A stretch of 64,000 nucleotides of DNA from Rhizophagus irregularis (lineage: Eukaryota > Glomeromycota > Glomeromycetes > Glomerales > Glomeraceae): the NCBI RefSeq assembly GCF_026210795.1, contig NC_089441.1, positions 1,054,001-1,118,000 on the forward strand. The letters are read 5' to 3'. A program made the translations under genes and the position numbers. The notes beneath the pieces were generated by a model. That model was given only the letters and a program-made list of their open reading frames with translations. It ran no database searches and was not told the DNA's origin. Below, in pieces: positions 55,360 through 64,000 of this stretch (position 1 is its first letter; each line of letters begins with the position of its first letter).

Positions 55360-57046
55360 GATAGCCATAAGTACACTTGCGTAACTTTTATAATTACTTA
55401 ATATCATATGAATGTAATGAATTTTATTTTTAATGTATACTTTTTCTCTTATTTTTTAAACTGATAAAAAGTTCCTTGTAATTTAGAATGAAAGCATAAA
55501 AATATCATGATAGGAGTAAACGCGAGTATCATATCTTGTTAGACCTTCTGGAATTTTTGAAATAACAACTTTAGGAATTTAAAAAGCATTAATTTGAAAC
55601 CTAATTTGAAAATGAGTGATTGTTCTCACTTAATATATACAATCGCAAGTTTTACGTCATTATATTGTATTATTTATTGTCGCACAGAAATTGAAATTAG
55701 TAGTTCAAATCTAACATGTGTTATATATGGATTTTCCGTGGTTTTCTCGAAATTTTTAAAAAATTAATTTTATAAAAGAGAGAATTATTATTATAATCGA
55801 GTAAAAATGATATAATTCTTAAATTATTTTATTTATTTGCAATCGATGATTAAAAGAAAGCAATCATTTTATTTAATTGATTTATAAACAATTTTAATCG
55901 CGGTGTTACCTATGTTCTATATAATTACTATCACGCGTTATATACTTGTAAGATAGTTTAGTATTTTCGCAAAAAAAGAATTATTTCTGCCGCAAAAGCC
56001 GCAAAATAGGCGAGTAATTCCAATATTTCCAATATTATAAAATCAAATTGTATTTGTAAAATTCCACAGATATTAGCGTAGAGAGATATATATAATGATG
56101 TATAAACAAAAGATTGTTTGTTATCGTTATTCGAGAAAGCCACCTTTGTATTAGCAGACGTTAACGTCATCCTTTAGCACGTGATATATAATTGATTGGT
56201 TCATAAAGGGTAAAATTACCGGTAAGGAACCGGATAATTTTCCCCCGATTAAGTTAAAAATCATTTATTTCGAAACATGACAGTACAGTAACAACAACAA
56301 TATTGGTGACAACAACCAAAATACCAAAAAACAATCATGGAATAATAATGATGAAAAAGGAAAATGACGAGAAAAGAAAAAGAGTTAATATTGTTTTCAA
56401 AAAAAACAAAACCCACTTATTGTTCCAGAATAATAAAAAAAAACCTACTTCAAAGATTTTCCATGTCGTATTTCGATTTATCCTAAAAAGAAAAAAAATG
56501 GTTATTTTCAAAAAAAACAATGAAAAAACTAAAAAAAAAAACTAAACAAAGGATGTCGTCTAATGAATTTGTTTTACAATTTTAGTTAAGCCAGACATCA
56601 TTTTGATTGGCACCTTACTGCGTTTAATAAATTAAGATCTGCACGCAGTTGACGGCTAATAAATATACCGATGTGGTTGTGTGCAGTGATCTTATTGGAG
56701 TTACCAAGTTTCATGCAAATTTAACATGCGAGTTTGATTTATATTTGGACGTAAAACAAAGGGAAAATTTTGAATGATAACAAATCTTTTTGAGTCATAA
56801 ATCCGAATATTTCCATATTTTCCGGAAAATTTCGCATGATCGACAATTGATATACACGGATAAATAATTCATTTTTAGTTTGCTAAATTTACCCAAATAA
56901 AAGATCTCTTTATATTTGTGTAATAGAGCGGTAAATCGGATAAACGGTGTGTGGAATCCGGGTGTTAATTTTTCCTCAATAACATAATCATAATAAATAG
57001 GGAGATTTCGAGTTCCGATTTTCGATATCAATCAGATAATTTAAAT
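55360..57046. other. AT-rich intergenic region before the UGT cluster
   Basis: No gene supported. The ORFs at 56303-56545 and its mirror are poly-Lys/Asn/Phe low complexity made by A-runs. The right end should contain the promoter of the first intact UGT gene; no defined element is seen. Confidence 0.5.
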
Positions 57047-59084
57047 ATGAATAAGAAAAATTTTACTTTCATATTATCGTTATTATTGTTGAATTTAATC
57101 TTCCGTGTCGAGGTCAATACAGCGACACAAGATAGTTATTATATTCCTACAAATGCTGATGTGGATCACCCGCCTAAAAATATTTTGGTCGGCTCTTATG
57201 TTGGAGGGAGAAGTCATATCAAACCAATGTTAGATATTGCTGCTGTATTAAGTGAAAGGGGTCACAATGTAAGTATTAAAAATTTTATTATCTTTCAAAT
57301 TCGTCCTTTATCTCACTTTATTACTTGATACTAGGTGATATTGATAACATCAGGAAATTATACGCCAGCATCAGAATATCCAACCATTAAACAAATTTCA
57401 TTTGGGCCCGCATTTGATGTTAAAAAAATTAGAAGTGTGGCAAACTTAATGCATAAAGAATTTGATTTTACAAAATTTGCTTTTATGTATGAAATGGGTA
57501 TTAACACATACGAAGACGCATTCGTAAAATATAAAAATGTTGCTATTGATCAAAATATTGACTTATTCTTTTGCCATGCTATGGTAAATGATGCTTGTTT
57601 AGATGCAGGTCGTGCTCTAAATAAACCTGTTGTTGGGTTTATGTCTTATCTTAATGGTAATTATATATAAATTAAAGAATTTTTGAAAAATATATATATA
57701 TATATTAAAAGAAAATCCTTCTTTTTTTTTAGCAATGGACCTTAAAACGTACAAATCAGATCCTTTATTCCGCTGTAATATTTCATTGGAAAATGAATCA
57801 TTTTTGGAAAGGTTTAAGTGTACTATAGTACAACCTCTTCGTATGCTTAATATAGTAAATTACTTTTCAAACCAATTAAATGATTTAAGAAGCAAAATGG
57901 GTATCGAACAAGTCTTTATGTCTCCGATGAGGTTGGCCAAAAATTCTTTAGTTTTGATTGATACTTTCTTTGGTTTTGAGGTAAAGCAAGTTTCAAATTT
58001 TCTCTTTTCTCTTTTAATTTAATTTTTTGTTCAAGTTAATTAAATGTATTATTATTTTTTTTTCTTTTTGAAGTTACCGCAAACTGTACCACCAAATATT
58101 CAGGTAATTTTTTTAACGTATAAAATGCTGGCCAAATTCATAACGTTGTGTATATAGTTCGAATCAGAGTAAAAAAATTATATTAATTTTCATTATTACT
58201 TCTTCAAATAATAGGAAATTGGACCAGTGTTGTCGAAACATTATCCCCCACTTACGCCCGAACTCTCGGACTTTATAAATGGACACAAGCGAGTTTTATA
58301 TGTAGCTTTTGGTTCACGATTCTTCACAACAATCGAGAATAACAGCAAACTTTTACAATCATTTATCGAAGCTATCAATAAAAAAATAGTTGATGGAGTA
58401 GTTTGGGCATTAAGTCAAACACCAGAAGATGATTTCTATCCCACGTTAAGCCTAAGTGATGGTTCACAAGTTCAAACTTCATTAATCCTGAATAACAAAC
58501 ATCCACATATTCATATTTTAAAGTTTGCACCACAATTCGCTGTACTTAATCACACCAATACAAAATTATTCTTTAGTCATGGAGGTGCTGGAAGTACTCA
58601 TGAATCTCTTTTTACTGGTACTCCTATGTTAGTAATACCCCTTGGTGGTGATCAGTTGGGCAACGCTCAAAAGGTAGAATTAGCTGGTATGGCATTATCA
58701 GTAAATAAATTTGCTTTGGATGTCAATGATATTATAAATAAAATAGATTTCTTATTAAAAGATGAAGATGTAAAGAAAAATTCACAGAGAATGAAATATT
58801 TAGCCAGAATTAATAGTAAGAGAAAATATAGAGCAGCGGATTTAATTGAATACATTTTATACCGTAATAATCTTGATAATGATTCTAATAAAGAATTAAA
58901 GGAATGGCTTCCAGCTAGTACAAGGATGGGATTTATCAAAGGAAATAATTATGACATTTATGGTACCATATTAGGAATTGCTCTTGGACTTATTGGAGGA
59001 ATTTTATGGATTACAATTAAATCAATTAAGTTCATTGCAAAGAAAATTTCTCCTTCTCCTAATCAAAAACCAAAAAGAGAATAG
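57047..59084 (+). CDS. UDP-glycosyltransferase, ER type (UGT copy 2)
   Basis: Five exons: 57047-57268, 57335-57656, 57733-57980, 58074-58103 (only 30 bp) and 58215-59084, giving 563 residues. All introns are GT-AG. The N-terminus is a signal peptide (FILSLLLLNLIF). Donor-binding part: FAPQFAVLNHTNTKLFFSHG, then GAGSTHESLFTGTPMLVIPL and GGDQLGNA, the GT1 UGT signature. The acceptor half has GSYVGGRSHIKPML (GRSH with the likely catalytic His). The C-terminus has one membrane segment (ILGIALGLIGGILWITI) and the tail KPKRE, a KXKXX ER-retrieval form. Predicted: transfers sugar from a UDP-sugar to a small lipophilic acceptor in the ER lumen. The acceptor cannot be read from sequence. It forms a cluster with 61895-63972. 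Confidence 0.92.
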
Positions 59085-59917
59085 TTGAAATATTTTTTTT
59101 ATTATAATTGAACCTTAATTTGTATTAATTATTATTAATATATCATGTATATTTATTTTATTCATTTCAATTAAAAATTAAATAATATTAAATATATTTT
59201 AACTGACGATGAGATACGTTGGGCGGAGTACGTAAAATTTTATTAACCACATGACATCGTGACGACGCGACGCCGTGAACATTAATAATATTAATCAAAA
59301 AAATTATAAAAATTGAATTCGCAAAATTCAATTAAATAAATTAAATAAAAATTTTCTATTTTTTTTTTTTTTTTTTTTTTTTGACTGGCGGAAAGACGTT
59401 ACATTGGTTAAATGCAGGGACACGTTATTACATTTTAAATATGAAGCTATTGGTTAAAAAATTTGTAACACATTTTACACATTTTGCAATACGTTATACG
59501 TTGCGTGCGTATAATAAATTTACATAATCCTACTAAAGTGGTTAAAGTTTAAAAAGAAAACGAATCACCTTTGTTAAAAAAGAATCTGATAAAATATTAT
59601 ATTACCAAATCAAGCCTTATATAATCTTTATTTACTTTGAATACATTTTCTCTTTTACATGTGAAATTTCATAATTTTTGTACAACATACTACTTTGAAC
59701 TTTCAATAATACAAAAATTCTCTATCCAAATTTGGTTTTCCCGATTTCCCGCATTATGCGGATAAATTTAAACCCGAATAACCTCTACTTAATTAGTTTA
59801 CAATGAATTATATCAAAATTAAAAAAGATTTTAAAATAATGCGTTATCAATTAATAAGTATCAAAAATGATTAAAAGTGTACTCACCAGATCAAAATTGT
59901 TTTTTTTTTATTTTTAG
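59085..59917. other. AT-rich intergenic region
   Basis: Contains a T-run (59354-59381), probably from a poly(A)-ended insertion or slippage. No ORF supported. It precedes the partial UGT copy. Confidence 0.45.
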
Positions 59918-60690
59918 TTGCCATAATCTTTACCACCAAATGTTCAGGTAATTAATTATTTATTATCTCCTTTTTAATATGCAATTAATAGGAAAAAATA
60001 GATATTAATTTCCCATTTAAATTAATAGGAAATTGGACCAATATTTTCGGGAAAATATCCGTCACTTACTCCTGAACTCACTAATCTTTCTTTATTAACG
60101 GGCATGAACGAATCTTATATGTAGCTTTTGGTACGCGTTTTTACGCAAATGCTTGGATCATTCGTCGAAGCAATTAATAGGAACATAATTGATGATGTGA
60201 TTTTAGTATTAGCTCAAACATCACAGGATAGCTATTCTTCGATATTATGGTTCACATATTCAAACTTAATCAATTCTAAAAAATGCACCACAATTCGCTG
60301 TACTTAATCAGTAATCACACTAACACGAAATTATTTTGAAATCACGGAGGTGCAACGGCTGATGTAGCATTAGCGTTAATTAGATATACTTTGAACGCTA
60401 ATGATATCATAAATAAAATAGATTTTTTATTAAAAGACGAAAAAGTAAAGAAAAATTCAAAGAGTATGATTAATAGTAAGAGAAAATATAGAGCTGCTGA
60501 TTTAATTGAATATATATTATATGATAGTAGCCTTAATGAAGGAGTTAATGAAGAATTTTTAAAAGAATGAATTCCTTCTGATTTTAGAATGGGATTCATT
60601 AAAAGAAATAATTATGACATTTTCGGAGCTTTATTAGGTATTATTCTTGGAATTATTGAAGACGGATTACAATTAAATCAATTAAGTTTA
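59918..60690 (+). pseudogene. UDP-glycosyltransferase pseudogene (UGT copy 3, exons 4-5 only)
   Basis: Exon 4 is present at its exact length (59918-59947), with TAA as the third codon. Exon 5 starts at 60029 (EIGPIFSGKYP-like). It then loses frame and carries internal deletions: the GGAGSTHES...GGDQ signature is reduced to a few residues near 60350. The tail (KSMINSKRKYRAADLIEYIL near 60460) and the membrane segment region are recognisable. Exons 1-3 are absent, so this looks like a truncated duplicate of the neighbouring genes. Confidence 0.85.
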
Positions 60691-61894
60691 TTTTTACTTT
60701 TATTCAATAATTTAAAGTTTATTTATATTTTATATATGTGTTATATATAATAAATATAAATTATTTGGCTTTTCATAACGGATTGTTCGGGATAAAAATT
60801 AGCCTATCTCTAATAGAATTGGTCTGGATGACCATTATTTCTCCAATTTTTAATATTAATTTACAACCATATCAGGTCTTTCCCGACAATGATAATGAAA
60901 ACCCCAGTTGAAGTTGCTTGTATATCTACCTTTCAACGAAAAAAAAATTTGTGCACCATGTGAAAAAAAAAAAAAATTAATCCTATATTGGTAATTTGGT
61001 ATTTGCAGCTGACTTTATTGAACGGTCACACGGATATCCCATTTTACCGACATGAAAATTAACCGGCTCTATTTACGGAAATCATCCGATTTCCGTCGAA
61101 AATTTATCCGATTTACCGTATATAATATTGATATATATTTTTATATACTATTATTATGTTTGAAATTTTTCAAATAAAATACATAGGAATAGGAATTTTT
61201 TAAAATATTTCTATTTACATCAAAATGATCAAATTGCAAAAATAAATTTAATAAATACAAATCACGGTATGATCCACTTCAACCAAAATTATTCTAATAA
61301 ATAAATGAAAAAAAAAACCAAGACCTTCCACGAAAGTTCCCGTGATCGTATAAACAAAGAAATTTGCTTTACGGTTCGTTTCATTAAGCGTTAGATTATA
61401 AAAGTAATAACAATAGGAAATCTTTTTATGTCATAATTTACAAGAAAATTTATCATCACTATTATCTGATCATCTGAAGACTCATTATTACAGTATGTTC
61501 TCAAAAAAAATTATTTTAAGTGCAAATTAATTTAATTTAATTTTGTTAATCAAAATACAGTCATCACATGTTCTGTTAAACCTATTTAAGTCTAGCTTCG
61601 GTAACTTCGGTAACTCAAGTTCCGATAAAAACCGAAAATCCAGTGTAATTGTTTGTTTGTACGTCTTTTTTCTTTGAGGAAAAAAAATCTTTCATTTATA
61701 CTATTGTATTTTTTATTTCTATTCAAAATACTACAACATAATGAGCATTTTTATTTCTTATTGGTGTTACTCGGAATATTTGATCAACCGAATAATTATT
61801 TCGAATCAGTATAAAAAATAAAATAATATAAATAAAGCAATAATTTACCTTTATAATTCGATCCGATATCAGTTCGATCTGTTTAAACATCAAA
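60691..61894. other. AT-rich intergenic region
   Basis: No gene supported. The ORF on the minus strand at 61723-61905 overlaps the UGT start and is not believable. The promoter of the last UGT gene should be here. Confidence 0.45.
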
Positions 61895-63972
61895 ATGATT
61901 AACAAAAATCTTATTTTCTTATTATCAGTACTCGTTCTATTATTAAATCAAATCCACGTTAATGCTGTAGATTATGTTCCTAGAAATATTGATATAGAGC
62001 GTTATCCTAAAAATATTTTGGTCGGTTCTTACGCTGGAGGAAGAAGTCATCTTAAACCAATGTTGGATGTCGCTGCTATATTGATTGAAAGAGGTCACAA
62101 TGTAAGATTTCTTTCTTTTATTCTACATATTTTTAGTTTGATCATCGTTAAAGTTTCCAAACTTACTCCTATTTTATATTCTTGATGCATAGGTAATATT
62201 ATTAACATCAGGAAATTATGAACCATCATCAGAGTACCCAGGTCTAAAACAAATCACATTAGGACCTAAATTGTCTGCAAGAAAAAGTAAAATAGATCTT
62301 CAGAAAGACTTTGATTATAGGCAAATGTCACGAATTAGGGAATTAACTACGGCTGGCTACGGCAAATCTTATGAAAAATTTAATAATGTTGCTAAAGAAT
62401 ATAATATTGATCTATTCTTTTGTGACGCTATGGCTAATGAAGCTTGCATGGATGTTGCTAATAATCTAAATAAACCTGTTGTTGCTTGGTCTTCGTTTCT
62501 TCAATGTAATTATAAATAATCAAATTTTCTTTCTTTTTATTAAGAGTAAAAAATCGCATATTACTAATAAAAAAAAAATATTTTCAATTGTATAGTTGTG
62601 GATCATAAACCATATAAATCTGATCCGTTGTTCGGCTGCAACATCTCATTTGAAAATGAATCATTTTTTGAGCGGTTTAGGTGTACTTTAATACAACCTT
62701 TACAAATAGCTTATGCGTTTGCGTCTGTTGAGCGTCAATTAAATGACGCAAGAAATCAAATGAATATAAATTTAGCATCACGAAAAGGGTTAAAATTCAA
62801 CTTAGCTTTGATTGATAATTTTTTCGGTTTTGAGGTAATTGATATTATAATAAATACAATAATAACTAGATAATTTATTTCTCATATAAATAATGATTTT
62901 TTTTATTTATCTTAAAGTTACCACAACCCTTACCACCAAATGTCCAGGTAATTAATGACTCATCTTTTAGTATATCCGTTAAATTCACCCACAACGAAAA
63001 TCCGAGAATTTATCCTTCGGATTATGATAATACTGATGGAAATTCCCACAGAGATGATTAATGGATTGTATATGAAGTTTCAAAAATTATAAAGAATTAA
63101 CTTTCCTCATTCTTTCAAATTAATAGGAAATTGGACCAGTATTATCGGATGAATATCCCCCACTTACGCCTGAACTCACCAATTTTATTGATAAACATGA
63201 ACGTGTCTTATATATAGCTTTTGGTACGCGTGTTTACGTAAGATCTGAACTCAATGACAAACTTACGCAAGTATTTGTTGAAGCAATCAACAATAAAATA
63301 ATTGATGGTGTAATTTGGGCATTATCTGAGACATCAAAAGATGATTTCAGTCCAACATTAAGCTTAACCGATGGTACACAAGTTCAAACTTCACCAATTT
63401 TAAATAATGAACATCCACATATTCATGTTACAAAGTTTGCACCACAATTTGCTGTACTTAATCACACCAATACGAAATTATTTTTTAGCCATGGAGGCGC
63501 CGGAAGTACTCATGAATCTCTTTATACTGGTACTCCTATGTTAGTGTTACCTTTTGGTGGCGATCAGATGGGTAACGCTCAAAGATTAGAAACAGCCGGT
63601 ATAGCATTATCATTAAATAAACATTCTTTGGATGTCAATGATATTTTAAATAAAATCGATTTCTTATTAAAAGATGAACATATAAAGAAAAATTCAAAGA
63701 GAATGAAATATCTAGCCAGAATTAATAGTAATAGAAAATATAAAGCAGCCGATTTAATTGAATATGTATTATATAGTAGTGGTTTAGATGAATATTTAGA
63801 TGATGACTTTTTAAAAGAATGGATTCCTGCTGAATCTAGAATGGGATTTATTAAAGCAAATAATCTTGACGTTTATGGATTTTTATTAGGTATCATTCTT
63901 ACACTTATTGGAATTACATTCAAATTGATTAGTAATTCTTTGTCTAATAGAAAAAAATCAAAGAAAGAATAA
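61895..63972 (+). CDS. UDP-glycosyltransferase, ER type (UGT copy 4)
   Basis: Five exons with the same structure as UGT copy 2: 61895-62101, 62193-62505, 62596-62834, 62918-62947 (30 bp) and 63127-63972, giving 544 residues. Signal peptide (FLLSVLVLLLNQIHVNA), GSYAGGRSHLKPML with the likely catalytic His, FGFE before the micro-exon, and the signature FAPQFAVLNHTNTKLFFSHG followed by GGDQMGNAQ. A C-terminal membrane segment (VYGFLLGIILTLIGITF) and the tail KSKKE, again KXKXX, suggest ER type I topology. The predicted role matches the paralogue; substrate preference may differ in the diverged acceptor half. The gene ends just before the window edge. Confidence 0.92.
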
Positions 63973-64000
63973 TTATTTTAAATTTTCGCTTTATATATAT

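Noticed and set aside
56303-56545. 80-codon Lys/Asn-rich ORF
   Set aside because: Made of A-runs, with a mirror ORF on the other strand and no motif.
61723-61905. Minus-strand 60-codon ORF overlapping the last UGT start
   Set aside because: Overlaps a well-supported gene start, is Ile/Phe-rich and has no motif.

Overview
The window looks like a repeat-choked region of a Glomeromycotina (arbuscular mycorrhizal) fungal genome, most likely Rhizophagus or a close relative. It is very AT-rich and has short fungal introns (GTATGT/GTAAGT donors). It carries gene families that are expanded in that group: BTB-BACK-TLDc, Crinkler (CRN), Sel1-like repeats, kinases with coiled-coil tails, and Plavaka/CACTA, pogo, hAT, mariner, LINE and Ty3/Gypsy elements. 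Only about five host genes look intact. Most of the rest is transposons and decaying genes.

Layout. 1-6.3 kb: a dead UDP-glycosyltransferase (UGT) copy, then an intact two-exon BTB-BACK-TLDc gene (minus). 7.5-17.7 kb: two diverged direct copies (A, 7538-10750; B, 13014-17665) of one degenerate RNase H-bearing LINE-like sequence. Copy B also holds an 813-bp hAT-type MITE with a perfect 85-bp-arm foldback inside it, a 186-bp mariner-type MITE and a one-repeat Sel1 fragment. Copy A keeps the matching empty sites. 17.7-21.2 kb: two small ORFs and a Crinkler with P-loop NTPase and nuclease-like regions. 21.9-23.5 kb: an unrecognised gene and an unrecognised pseudogene. 23.8-25.3 kb: a dead pogo-type transposase. 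25.4-31.5 kb: a decayed Plavaka/CACTA-type transposase with a dense field of subterminal motifs. 31.5-33.9 kb: a pseudokinase with coiled-coil tail, broken by a mariner MITE and stops. 35.66-55.36 kb: a full-length LINE of about 8 kb (minus strand, 17-bp target-site duplication, poly(A) tail). Its ORF2 is split by an 11.7-kb Ty3/Gypsy element (37044-48741) with nearly identical LTRs. 57-64 kb: a UGT cluster with two intact five-exon genes flanking another dead copy.

The most notable object is the Gypsy element. After its reverse transcriptase and RNase H, the same ORF continues into about 205 residues that look like a thymidylate-kinase-type nucleotide kinase (P-loop plus an Asp-Lys-Ser-Pro motif). 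A transposon that carries its own dNMP kinase could raise dNTP supply for reverse transcription, by analogy with retroviral dUTPases. The same element has a Gag with tandem zinc-module repeats, an in-frame UGA-CUA between Gag and protease, and an integrase that has lost its catalytic glutamate.

The UGT genes look like ER-resident type I membrane enzymes: signal peptide, UGT signature, C-terminal membrane segment and a KXKXX tail. All four copies share a 30-bp micro-exon position. No tRNA, rRNA or CRISPR was recognised. All family assignments come from motif reading, not from searches.
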